Shown: positions 25,266 to 33,365 of the stretch, piece after piece
How positions within the stretch are numbered: position 1 is the first letter of the stretch
How the letters are laid out: each line of letters opens with the position of its first letter
Assembly: GCA_002394535.1 (NCBI GenBank)
Contig: DGUG01000050.1
Span: forward strand, 1 to 35,117
Length of the DNA stretch: 35,117 bases
DNA from: Lachnospiraceae bacterium UBA4316
GTDB lineage: Bacteria; Bacillota; Clostridia; Lachnospirales; Lachnospiraceae
Direction: 5' to 3'
Translations under genes and position numbers: made by a program
The notes under the pieces: model-generated
The model's database searches: none
What the model was told of the DNA's origin: nothing
The model's input: only the letters and a program-made list of their open reading frames with translations

Positions 25266-26750
25266 GTGTCACAACAGCTCTTATTGGGAATCGATATCGG
25301 CACATCGGCATGCAAAGTTGCAGTTTTTGATCTTTTCGGAAATGTGATCGGGCAGTCGAGCAAACCTTATAAAGTCTACTATCCGAATCCCGGATGGGCT
25401 GAGCAGGACCCCGATGAATGGTGGGCTGCAATATGCGCAGGAATCAAGGAAATACTGGGTTCCGGCAAATTATCTGCAAGAGATATAACGGCGATCGGCG
25501 TCGACGGACAGAGCTGGTCAGCCATTCCCGTTGATAAGGAAGGACATGTTCTTGACAGGACTCCGATCTGGATGGACACGCGAAGCAGAGAGATTTGCGA
25601 CAGGGTGAAACGTTTTGTCGGAGAGGATAAAATATTCGATATCTCAGGGAATGATTTTCTCCCTTCATACACAACACCGAAGATGCTGTGGTTCAAGGAA
25701 AACAGGCCTGAAGTGTTTAAAAGGACAGATAAGTTCCTTCAGTCAAACAGTTATATCGTATACAAACTGACGGGCATCATGAGCCAGGACCTAAGCCAAG
25801 GATACGGTATCCATTTTTTTGACATGAAGAATTTGACATATGTAGAAGAACTTGCCGAGGACTTCGGACTGGATGCATCATTTGTACCTCCCTTATACAG
25901 ATGTGATGAAACAGTCGGCGAGGTTACTGCCGAAGCCGCATCCATTACGGGACTTGCAGCCGGAACTCCGGTCGTTGCGGGCGGACTGGATGCGGCATGC
26001 GGAACACTCGGAGCCGGAGTCTATGAGGTTGGACAGACGCAGGAACAGGGCGGACAGGCAGGCGGGATGAGCATATGCACGGATCATGCGCTTGCACATA
26101 AAAAACTCATCTTAAGCTGTCACGTAGTTCCCGACAGATGGCTTCTTCAGGGTGGTACTGTAGGGGGAGGAGGAGCGCTCAAATGGTTCAAACAGGAATT
26201 CGGTCAGGATTTAAGTTTTGACGAGCTGACAGAGGAAGCCGAAATAGTTGCCCCCGGATCAGACGGGGTCGTATTTCTTCCTTATATGTCCGGTGAACGT
26301 TCTCCGATATGGGATCCTGATGCAAAAGGTGTTTTCTACGGACTGTCATATGACAAGACAAGAGGACACATGATCAGGGCACTTCTTGAAGGTGTGGCAT
26401 ATGCACTGCAGCATAATCTTTTGACAGCGAAGGAGACGGGCGTAACGGTCGACGTGTTGAATGCGATGGGCGGATCCGCCAATTCTGTTTTATGGACACA
26501 GATCAAGGCAGATGTTACAGGACGAACGATACAGGTTCCTGCAAGCGATACGGCGACCACACTCGGAGCGGCGATACTTGCGGGAGTCGGATGCGGACTG
26601 TACAGCGGTTACAAACAGGCGGTTGAACAAACGATAGCGATAACAAGAGTTCAGGAGCCTGATATGAACAATCATAAGATATACAAACGGTCGATGGAAC
26701 TATATCTGAGATTGTATGAGGATCTTAGGGATACATTTAAAGAATTTTGA
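25266..26750 (+). CDS. FGGY-family carbohydrate kinase, xylulokinase-like
   Basis: A 494-residue ATP-dependent sugar or polyol kinase. The N-terminal phosphate-binding motif is LLGIDIGTSACKVAVFD, the catalytic base is Asp242 in GGLDAACGTLG, and the second ATP motif is AMGGSANS in the C-terminal half. Its length and motifs are closest to XylB. I chose GTG 25266 because AGGAG lies 6 bases upstream. A longer frame back to 25161 would run through the 18-bp operator. It is the first gene of the LacI-controlled operon and is followed by dehydrogenase and reductase genes. The substrate may be a ketose or a polyol such as galactitol; xylulose is only the default family label. Confidence 0.88.
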   Translation: MSQQLLLGIDIGTSACKVAVFDLFGNVIGQSSKPYKVYYPNPGWAEQDPDEWWAAICAGIKEILGSGKLSARDITAIGVDGQSWSAIPVDKEGHVLDRTPIWMDTRSREICDRVKRFVGEDKIFDISGNDFLPSYTTPKMLWFKENRPEVFKRTDKFLQSNSYIVYKLTGIMSQDLSQGYGIHFFDMKNLTYVEELAEDFGLDASFVPPLYRCDETVGEVTAEAASITGLAAGTPVVAGGLDAACGTLGAGVYEVGQTQEQGGQAGGMSICTDHALAHKKLILSCHVVPDRWLLQGGTVGGGGALKWFKQEFGQDLSFDELTEEAEIVAPGSDGVVFLPYMSGERSPIWDPDAKGVFYGLSYDKTRGHMIRALLEGVAYALQHNLLTAKETGVTVDVLNAMGGSANSVLWTQIKADVTGRTIQVPASDTATTLGAAILAGVGCGLYSGYKQAVEQTIAITRVQEPDMNNHKIYKRSMELYLRLYEDLRDTFKEF

Positions 26751-26780
26751 TCAATACATTACAGAAAAGAGGAGATCACT

Positions 26781-27830
26781 ATGAAAGCAGGAGTAGTACA
26801 TGCTCCAAACGACATCCGTTACGAGGAGATCGATAAACCGATCGCAGGTCCCGGAAAGGTCGTTGTCAAGGTCAAGTACACGGGAATATGCGGATCTGAT
26901 ATTCCGAGAGTAAATGCAGATGCCTGCCACTACTACCCAAATGTTTTGGGACATGAATTTTCAGGAACCATAACGGAGACAGGCGAAGGAGTTACGACAC
27001 TTAAGGTCGGTGACAGGATTGCCGGCATCCCGCTTGTTCCGTGCATGAAGTGTGATGACTGCCAGAAGGGCAATTACAGTCTCTGCAAGCATTATAGCTT
27101 TATCGGGTCGAGAGAGTTCGGAAGTTATGCCGAATATGTGGCTGTTCCCGAGAAGAACGCCGTCAGGATCGGCAATGAGGTCAGTTTCGAAAAGGGCGCC
27201 TTCTTTGAACCAGCAACCGTTGCTCTTCACGGACTTCGAAGAGTCGACTATAAAGGTGGCAAAAACGTAGCGATCCTTGGTGGTGGCACGATAGGTCTTA
27301 TGACCGCACAGTGGGCAAAGATATTCGGTGCAAAGACAGTTACGGTTTTTGACATACTTGATGAGAGGCTGGAACTTGCTAAGAGACTTGGTTGTGATTT
27401 CGGAGTCAATTCCGGCAAGGAAGGATTTATGGAAGAAGTAAGCTCCATCACGGACGGCAAAGGGTTTGACTATGTATACGAGACAGCCGGCAACACGATA
27501 ACGATGAAGATGGCATTCAAGCTTGCAGCAAACAAAGCTCAGGTGTGCTTCATCGGAACTCCGACAAGGGAAATGACATTTACGGTAGACGAATGGGAAA
27601 ACATCAACCGCAAGGAGTTTACACTTACGGGTTCGTGGATGAGCTACTCGGCTCCGTTCCCAGGAGATGAATGGTCACTTGCCGCACACTACTTCAGTAC
27701 GGGAGAACTCAAGTTCGACGATTCATTCATATTTAAGAAAATACCGCTCTCGAAGATCAATGAGGCATTTGAAATGTTCAAGACACCGGGCACGGTAAAA
27801 GGAAAGATACTAATAGACAGTGAAGCATAA
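26781..27830 (+). CDS. Zinc-dependent polyol(-phosphate) dehydrogenase, GatD-like
   Basis: A 349-residue medium-chain dehydrogenase. Catalytic zinc ligands are Cys37, His58 and Glu59 (GICGSD, LGHEFSG). The structural zinc set is Cys88, Cys91, Cys94 and Cys102. The Rossmann motif is AILGGGTIGL (about 165-173). The stretches HYYPNVLGHEFSG, PCMKCDDC and TGSWMSYSAPFPGDEW closely parallel E. coli galactitol-1-phosphate 5-dehydrogenase GatD, which gives tagatose-6-phosphate. Sorbitol/xylitol-type activity remains possible. Strong GAGGAG ribosome binding site. It lies between an FGGY kinase and an aldo/keto reductase in one operon. Confidence 0.88.
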   Translation: MKAGVVHAPNDIRYEEIDKPIAGPGKVVVKVKYTGICGSDIPRVNADACHYYPNVLGHEFSGTITETGEGVTTLKVGDRIAGIPLVPCMKCDDCQKGNYSLCKHYSFIGSREFGSYAEYVAVPEKNAVRIGNEVSFEKGAFFEPATVALHGLRRVDYKGGKNVAILGGGTIGLMTAQWAKIFGAKTVTVFDILDERLELAKRLGCDFGVNSGKEGFMEEVSSITDGKGFDYVYETAGNTITMKMAFKLAANKAQVCFIGTPTREMTFTVDEWENINRKEFTLTGSWMSYSAPFPGDEWSLAAHYFSTGELKFDDSFIFKKIPLSKINEAFEMFKTPGTVKGKILIDSEA

Positions 27831-27851
27831 AGCTTAGGAGGAGGTTTCAAA

Positions 27852-28865
27852 ATGGCAGTAGATCCCAAAAAAGTTCCGCAGATCACACTCAATAATGGCG
27901 ACAAGGTTCCATGCATCGGCATGGGTACTTTCGGATCTGACAGATTTACGGCAGAACAGGTATCAAATGCGGTAGCGGGAGCCATACGTGCAGGATACAG
28001 GATGTTTGACTGTGCGGCATGTTATGGCAATGAAGATCAGATCGGTCAGGTATTTAAGAATGCATTTGACGAAGGAGTAGTAGAGCGTAAGGATCTGTAC
28101 ATCATGACAAAGGTCTGGAACGACATGCATAGAGAAGTTGAAAAATCATGTCGTAAGTCAATAGCGGATCTTCAATGTGATTACATCGATCTGTTCTTTA
28201 TCCACTGGCCTTTCCCGAATTATCATGCACCCGGATGTGGTGTCGATTCGAGAAATCCCGATTCCAAGCCCTTCTCGGTTGCGGAATTCATGGATACATA
28301 CAGACAGATAGAAGACCTTGTACGTAAGGGTCTTGTACGTCATATAGGTATTTCCAACATGACGATACCCAAGATGGAAGCAGTTATCGACAAGTTTGAG
28401 ATCAAGCCGGTTGCATGCGAGATGGAGCTTCATCCATGCTTCCAGCAACAGGAACTGTTCGATTATCTTGTAGCTCATGATATTCAACCCATAGGCTTTA
28501 TGCCTCTTGGTTCACCTCAGAGACCCGAACGAGACATGGTGGCTACCGATATCGCGGATATGCAGGTTCCGGAATTTAAGGCTATCGCCGAGGCACACGG
28601 AGTGCATCCGGCAATCATCTGCCTGAAGTGGGCTATACAGAGGGGTCAGATACCTATTCCCTTTTCAGTACATGAGATGGAATACACAAGCAATATCGAG
28701 GCAACCCTTACGGAGCCTCTTACAGATGCGGAGATGGCAACGATCGCTACTCTCGAAAAGAATAACCGTCTCGTAAAAGGACAGGTATTTTTATGGCCCG
28801 GTGCCGATGACTGGCATGATCTTTGGGATGAAGACGGAAAGATAGTGGATTGCCCGGATGCATGA
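27852..28865 (+). CDS. Aldo/keto reductase
   Basis: A 337-residue NAD(P)H-dependent reductase with the complete catalytic tetrad Asp53, Tyr58, Lys87 and His118 (FDCAACYGNE, IMTKVW, FFIHWPF). The IGISN motif (about 174-178) and the C-terminal coenzyme region (IPIPFSV) are present. A C-terminal extension rich in Trp and Asp (WPGADDWHDLWDEDGK) may shape substrate binding. AGGAGG precedes the ATG. Possible jobs are reduction of an aldose such as galactose or fucose to its alditol, or of L-lactaldehyde from the fucose pathway to 1,2-propanediol. Sequence does not decide. Confidence 0.88.
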   Translation: MAVDPKKVPQITLNNGDKVPCIGMGTFGSDRFTAEQVSNAVAGAIRAGYRMFDCAACYGNEDQIGQVFKNAFDEGVVERKDLYIMTKVWNDMHREVEKSCRKSIADLQCDYIDLFFIHWPFPNYHAPGCGVDSRNPDSKPFSVAEFMDTYRQIEDLVRKGLVRHIGISNMTIPKMEAVIDKFEIKPVACEMELHPCFQQQELFDYLVAHDIQPIGFMPLGSPQRPERDMVATDIADMQVPEFKAIAEAHGVHPAIICLKWAIQRGQIPIPFSVHEMEYTSNIEATLTEPLTDAEMATIATLEKNNRLVKGQVFLWPGADDWHDLWDEDGKIVDCPDA

Positions 28866-28947
28866 CTTCACCGCGAGGCCCTTTCTGCGAAACAGAATTC
28901 TAATGGCCGAGCGACCGATAGTACAAAGATAGGAGATAAAGATACAG

Positions 28948-30276
28948 ATGGATGCACTAAGAGAAATGCTTTCAAAGAGAAAGAAGGGAATGAACTACGC
29001 CGGAATACCTTCCTTCTGTACGGCTTCTGAGCTTGTTATCGAAGCGTGTCTTACGCAGGCAGTCAGATTTGATGATTATGTTCTGGTTGAAGCAACAGCC
29101 AACCAGGTCAATCAGTATGGCGGGTATACGGGAATGAAGCCTGCCGATTACAGGGACTTTGTTTATAAGATAGCCGACAGGATAGGATTTCCGAAGGAGA
29201 AGATAATTCTCGGAGGAGACCATCTCGGACCGCTTACATGGCAAGATGAGCCCGAAGCAGAGGCAATGGCCAAGTCAATAGAGCTGGTAAAACTGTTCGT
29301 TCTTGCCGGATTCAAGAAGATTCACTTGGATACGAGCATGAGAGTTGCCGATGATCCTACAGATAAGATGCTTTCGGACGAGACTATCGCCAGAAGAGGT
29401 TCAATCCTCTATGAAGCGTGCGAGGAGGCATATCAGGAGCTTCTGAAGAGTAATCCCGATGAGGCACGACCCGCGTTTATCATCGGAAGCGAGGTTCCGA
29501 TCCCGGGTGGTGCGCAGGAAGCTGAAGATTCCATAAGCGTTACAAAGCCTGAAGCAGTGGAAAAGACTCTTAGAGCATACAAGGAGCAGTTCGAAAAAAG
29601 AGGTCTCAACGATGCGTTTGACAACATCATAGGTATAGTCGTACAGCCGGGAGTGGAGTTCGGTGATGAGGATGTTTTCCATTACGACAGGACAAGTGCG
29701 GCGGATCTTACGAAAGCTATGAGGAAGTATGACAATGTAGTTCTCGAAGGCCATTCAACTGATTACCAGCCGCCGAAATGTCTTAAGGAAATGGTTGAAG
29801 ACGGTATCGCGATATTAAAGGTCGGTCCGGCGCTTACATTCTCATTAAGAGAAGGACTGTTCGCACTTTCCATGATGGAGAAGAAGCTTGTTCCGGAAGG
29901 TGAGCAGGCGCATTTCATCGAGGTTATGGAAGAGACCATGATGAAGGATCCCGCAAACTGGAAGAAGCATTATCACGGAAGTGAAGATGAACTTGCCATA
30001 AAGAGAAAATACAGTTTTTCGGACAGATGCAGGTACTACTTCGCACAGCCGGAAATGCAAGCTGCGATAGATAAGCTGTTTGACAATATGTCAAAGGTAC
30101 ACATCCCGCTCGGAATGCTCCGCCAGTATATGCCGCAACAGTATATCAAGGTCAGGGACGGTGTGCTACCGGCAGATCCGAAGGAACTTGCCAAGGACTG
30201 TGTTGTACATCTTATCGAAGATTACAACTATGCAACAAAGATCAACTATATGATAAGTGATGTATTTTACTGCTAG
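28948..30276 (+). CDS. GatZ/KbaZ-family protein (tagatose-bisphosphate aldolase accessory subunit or tagatose-6-P 4-epimerase)
   Basis: A 442-residue cytoplasmic protein matching the GatZ/KbaZ family in length and motifs (GIPSFCTASELVIEACL near the N-terminus, ATANQVNQYGGYTGM, ILGGDHLGPLTWQ, HLDTSM). In E. coli the family supports the GatY/KbaY aldolase. Some members are reported to epimerise tagatose-6-phosphate and fructose-6-phosphate at C4. No aldolase partner is adjacent; the class II aldolase at 11703 is 16 kb away in another operon. That distance makes an independent epimerase role worth considering. Its gene follows the reductase after an 82-base spacer with no recognisable content apart from the AGGAG ribosome binding site. 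Confidence 0.87.
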   Translation: MDALREMLSKRKKGMNYAGIPSFCTASELVIEACLTQAVRFDDYVLVEATANQVNQYGGYTGMKPADYRDFVYKIADRIGFPKEKIILGGDHLGPLTWQDEPEAEAMAKSIELVKLFVLAGFKKIHLDTSMRVADDPTDKMLSDETIARRGSILYEACEEAYQELLKSNPDEARPAFIIGSEVPIPGGAQEAEDSISVTKPEAVEKTLRAYKEQFEKRGLNDAFDNIIGIVVQPGVEFGDEDVFHYDRTSAADLTKAMRKYDNVVLEGHSTDYQPPKCLKEMVEDGIAILKVGPALTFSLREGLFALSMMEKKLVPEGEQAHFIEVMEETMMKDPANWKKHYHGSEDELAIKRKYSFSDRCRYYFAQPEMQAAIDKLFDNMSKVHIPLGMLRQYMPQQYIKVRDGVLPADPKELAKDCVVHLIEDYNYATKINYMISDVFYC

Positions 30277-30305
30277 GAAAAGGTGTTTTGCAGGGAGGAA
30301 CAGCA

Positions 30306-30820
30306 TTGAACCTAAATAAGATTAAAGAGATCCCGATAGTCAAAAAACTGGGATTCAACAGGATCGTACTGACGGGTGTTCTGGTACTGATGTATGTGGT
30401 GCTGAGCCTGATAGTTGACAAATTCGCGGGAATGCCGCGTATCATGAGCGCACTCAACTATGCGTATTTCCTTGGATTCTTATCTCTTGGTGTTACTTTT
30501 GTCATAGCAACAGGAGGTATTGACTTTTCCATCGGTCCCGTCATGTTCTGCTGCGCGCTCGTATCGGGGTACTGTCTTACCAGTCACGGTGTACCGATGC
30601 TACTGTCATTGATAATAAGTGTCATCGTGGGATTTATATTCGGAATGTTTAATGGATATCTTGTTGCTTACTGGAAGGTTCCGCCGTTCATCGTATCAAT
30701 GGCTAGTATGAACATAGCCAAAGGTGTAGCGAGCGTATTTACCAAGACCCAGTCTGTAAGCTGGCCTCAGGCAGCAAAGGGAGGCTGGTTCAGATCGCTT
30801 GTTAAGGTAGGAAAGTTTCC
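30306..30820 (+). pseudogene. Truncated ribose-type ABC permease (RbsC-like)
   Basis: About 170 residues match the N-terminal half of an RbsC/MglC-type permease, with membrane segments and the family signature FVIATGGIDFSIGPVMF and the PPFIVSMASMNIAKGVA region. The match stops near FRSLVKVGKFPI, and the frame then runs on with no membrane segments until 31037. Intact members have about 300-340 residues. TTG 30306 follows GGAGG and is the likely start. No ATP-binding gene (RbsA type) is nearby. The protein cannot be a working channel on its own. Confidence 0.8.
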
Positions 30821-30898
30821 GATATCGCTACAGATGGTTACTGGTATGATAACTCCAACATGGATGCTCCGGACATCGCTCCGAACCTTTACGACTAA
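30806..30898 (+). pseudogene. C-terminal tail of a lost gene, probably a sugar-binding protein
   Basis: In a frame different from the permease, the DNA encodes DIATDGYWYDNSNMDAPD and then IAPNLYD before TAA at 30896-30898. This reads like the end of a ribose-type periplasmic-binding protein and is followed by a terminator-like hairpin, as expected at the end of such a gene. There is no start or upstream part. I infer that a deletion removed the rest. The family assignment is from memory of such C-termini and is tentative. Confidence 0.5.
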
Positions 30899-30934
30899 GA
30901 GTTATCGATCATTTATTATGAAAACACAGGGGGA

Positions 30935-30955
30935 GGGACTGGATCATCCGGTCCC
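30935..30955 (+). terminator. Hairpin after the lost gene's tail
   Basis: GGGACTGG (30935-30942) pairs with CCGGTCCC (30948-30955), with one G-U pair, around a 5-base loop and followed by TTTCT. It lies between the stop at 30898 and the mutarotase gene. It may reduce transcription into the fucose genes, or be a leftover of the lost binding-protein gene. Confidence 0.55.
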
Positions 30956-30984
30956 TTTCTCTGAACTTGGGCAGGAGGTATATA

Positions 30985-31446
30985 ATGTTAAAAGGAATTC
31001 CTTATCAGATATCACCGGAGCTTTTGAAAGTCCTTGATGAAATGGGACATACGGATGAGCTCGTCATAGCAGACGGAAACTTCCCCGGATCGACCATGGG
31101 AAAGAAAGTCATCAGAGCTGATGGTCTCGGAGTGCCGGAACTTCTCGATGCGATACTGAAGCTTTTCCCTCTTGATACTTATCCGAACTCAAAGGGAGAA
31201 GATGATCCGCCATGCACCCTGATGGCTCTTGAGCCCGGGGATGTCGGCAAAGTAGCCACCCCTATCTGGGACGAATACAAATCCATCGTTTCAAAATACG
31301 ATGAAAGAGGAGACAAGGCTTTCCAGGAGATCAACAAGTGGAAGTTCTATGATCAGACAAGAGAAAGAGCCTCGGTTATAGTTCAGACGACCGAGACGGC
31401 AATTTATGCCAATATCATTCTCAGAAAAGGTGTTGTGATTGAATGA
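30985..31446 (+). CDS. fucU: L-fucose mutarotase (FucU/RbsD family)
   Basis: A 153-residue cytoplasmic protein that interconverts the anomers of L-fucose. The catalytic His22 lies in EMGHTDELVIADGNFPG. The text from MLKGIPYQISPELLKVLDEMGH through VIRADGLGVPELLDAI matches E. coli FucU almost position by position, and the C-terminus has YANIILRKGVV. FucU is favoured over RbsD by the RADGL motif and the fucose neighbours. AGGAGG lies just before the ATG at 30985. An earlier GTG-type start at 30967 would precede this site. Confidence 0.93.
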   Translation: MLKGIPYQISPELLKVLDEMGHTDELVIADGNFPGSTMGKKVIRADGLGVPELLDAILKLFPLDTYPNSKGEDDPPCTLMALEPGDVGKVATPIWDEYKSIVSKYDERGDKAFQEINKWKFYDQTRERASVIVQTTETAIYANIILRKGVVIE

Positions 31447-31467
31447 TTCCCAAAGTGGAGGAAATGT

Positions 31468-31905
31468 ATGCTCGATAATATTGAACTGATGTTTACGGAT
31501 TTAGAGCTCATGCTAAGGAAGCTGAAAAAGCTTTCATATGAGGAAAACATGAAACGGTTCCGGAGCGAGCAGGGTCATTTTATCGAAGAAATGATAAGTC
31601 ACGTGAAAGAATCCGAAGATCCCGATGCGTCCGTAGCTGAAATTGCAAAGGAGTTTTCGGATGGGGTATTTTCGAACTTTTCTGTAAAAGGCAGGATGAA
31701 TGGAAGAAAACAGGCGGATCTTAATTTCTTTATGATCTACTACGTTTTCCCGGCCATACTGCTTACGGATGAAGACTGCTGTGAAAAACTGTGTGATGGC
31801 ATAAGGGATGCGTGGAATGCCAGATTTGACGGAACGAATATCAACTATACAACGTATGATAAGCTGTATTCATCGTTCAGGAACAAGATATTCGGCATTT
31901 TCTGA
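31468..31905 (+). CDS. Uncharacterised 145-residue protein in the fucose operon
   Basis: An acidic, mostly helical soluble protein with no signal peptide or membrane segment. The N-terminal half is charged and helical (LMLRKLKKLSYEENMKRF). The C-terminal half has a compact, conserved-looking core (FFMIYYVFPAILLTDEDCCE) and ends NKIFGIF. GGAGG lies at good distance before the ATG, and the gene is tightly packed between fucU and the kinase (21 and 27 bases), so it is a real gene. I do not recognise a family and assign no function. Confidence 0.85.
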   Translation: MLDNIELMFTDLELMLRKLKKLSYEENMKRFRSEQGHFIEEMISHVKESEDPDASVAEIAKEFSDGVFSNFSVKGRMNGRKQADLNFFMIYYVFPAILLTDEDCCEKLCDGIRDAWNARFDGTNINYTTYDKLYSSFRNKIFGIF

Positions 31906-31932
31906 GCATCGGGGAGTGCGAAAGGAGTCTAA

Positions 31933-33339
31933 TTGGAGACAAAGTATTTTCTGGCCGTTGATATAGGCGCATCAAGTGGGCGTCATATACTCGGCCATCT
32001 TCAGGATAAAAAGATCTGTCTGGAAGAAGTGTACAGATTTGACAACAAAATGACCGAGAACAACACTCATCTCATATGGGATGTTGACAGATTATTCGAT
32101 GAGATCATTACCGGAATGAAGAAATGCAAGGAGATTGATCGTATCCCGGTCAGTGTCGGAATAGACACATGGGGTGTTGATTACGCGTTGCTGGATGATC
32201 ACGACAGACTCTGTGGGCCGGTGTTCGGATACCGGGATCACAGGACAGAGGGATTGGACGAGGAAGTATATAAGGTCATTCAGGAACAGGAGCTGTATGA
32301 AAGAGTTGGCATTCAGAAAGCGATCTACAATACGATCTTCCAGCTGTATGCGGAAAAGCTCAAAACCCCGGAAAGACTGGCCGGTGCACATAGCCTTCTA
32401 ATGATGCCGGACTATTTCCATTTCCTTTTATCCGGAAAGAAAGCATGTGAGTATACCGAGGCGTCTACAAGCGCGCTTCTTGATCCGGTAACAAAAGACT
32501 GGGACCGTGATCTTATAAAAAGACTGGAATTTCCGGTAAGGATATTTCAGGATATCAGCATGCCCGGAACGTGTCTGGGAAGTCTTACCGAGGAGGTGGT
32601 CAAAAAAGTTGGATATAACTGCGATGTTGTCTTGCCACCTTCGCATGATACGGCAAGCGCGGTGCTGGCGGTTCCTTCAGATGAAGAAAACATTTGCTAT
32701 ATTTCATCCGGAACATGGTCGCTTATGGGCGTCGAACTTGATAAGCCTAACTGTACAAGTAAGAGCTGTAAGGCTTATCTTACAAACGAAGGCGGCTATG
32801 GCGGAGTGATCACGTACCTTACGAATATCATGGGACTATGGATGATACAGTCGGTAAGAAACAAGCTTGCCCCTGATATGAGATATGGAACACTGTGTGA
32901 ACTTGCTTCAAAGGAGACGATAACAAGCATAGTTGACTGTCAGGATCCGGATTTTCTGTCACCGGATGATATGGCAGAAACTGTCAGAGATCATTGTCGT
33001 AAAAGCGGACAGACCGTACCGGAAACACTTCCCGAACTTGCAGCAGTGATATACAATAGTCTTGCGAAATGTTATGCAGATAAGCTATCAATTATCGAGA
33101 GCATAACAGGCATTCATTATGATAAGATAAACATCATAGGCGGAGGGTCCAATGCGGACTACCTCAACAGTCTTACTGCCACTAGAACCGGAAGAACGGT
33201 CATTGCCGGACCGTCGGAGGCCACGGCGATTGGAAACATTCTGACACAGATGATACGTCATGGTGATCTTACAGACGTATCAGACGCAAGGCAGTGCGTC
33301 AGAAGGTCGTTTATGGTAAGAATGTTTGAGCCGCAATAA
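31933..33339 (+). CDS. FGGY kinase, rhamnulokinase family, probably L-fuculokinase
   Basis: A 468-residue ATP-dependent kinase closest in motifs to RhaB (N-terminal FLAVDIGASSGRHILG, SVGIDTWGVDYALLD, catalytic Asp239 in PSHDTASAV, YISSGTWSLMGVE, and NIIGGGSNADYLN). RhaB-like kinases often take the fuculokinase role in Firmicutes. With FucU, fuculose-phosphate aldolase and FucI in the window, L-fuculose is the likely substrate, giving L-fuculose-1-phosphate. Start is TTG 31933 with AAAGGAG just upstream. No rhamnose isomerase gene is present to argue for rhamnulose. Confidence 0.87.
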   Translation: METKYFLAVDIGASSGRHILGHLQDKKICLEEVYRFDNKMTENNTHLIWDVDRLFDEIITGMKKCKEIDRIPVSVGIDTWGVDYALLDDHDRLCGPVFGYRDHRTEGLDEEVYKVIQEQELYERVGIQKAIYNTIFQLYAEKLKTPERLAGAHSLLMMPDYFHFLLSGKKACEYTEASTSALLDPVTKDWDRDLIKRLEFPVRIFQDISMPGTCLGSLTEEVVKKVGYNCDVVLPPSHDTASAVLAVPSDEENICYISSGTWSLMGVELDKPNCTSKSCKAYLTNEGGYGGVITYLTNIMGLWMIQSVRNKLAPDMRYGTLCELASKETITSIVDCQDPDFLSPDDMAETVRDHCRKSGQTVPETLPELAAVIYNSLAKCYADKLSIIESITGIHYDKINIIGGGSNADYLNSLTATRTGRTVIAGPSEATAIGNILTQMIRHGDLTDVSDARQCVRRSFMVRMFEPQ

Positions 33340-33365
33340 ACAAAGCCTGATAAAAGGAGAAGAAA

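Noticed and set aside
28866..28947. Spacer between the reductase and GatZ-like genes as a gene remnant
   Set aside because: No frame gives recognisable protein text and there is no clear hairpin. Only the ribosome binding site of the next gene is supported.
30821..31037. Continuation of the permease frame as a genuine C-terminus
   Set aside because: The text after about 30820 has no membrane segments, overlaps the mutarotase gene and its ribosome binding site, and competes with a better frame ending at 30898.
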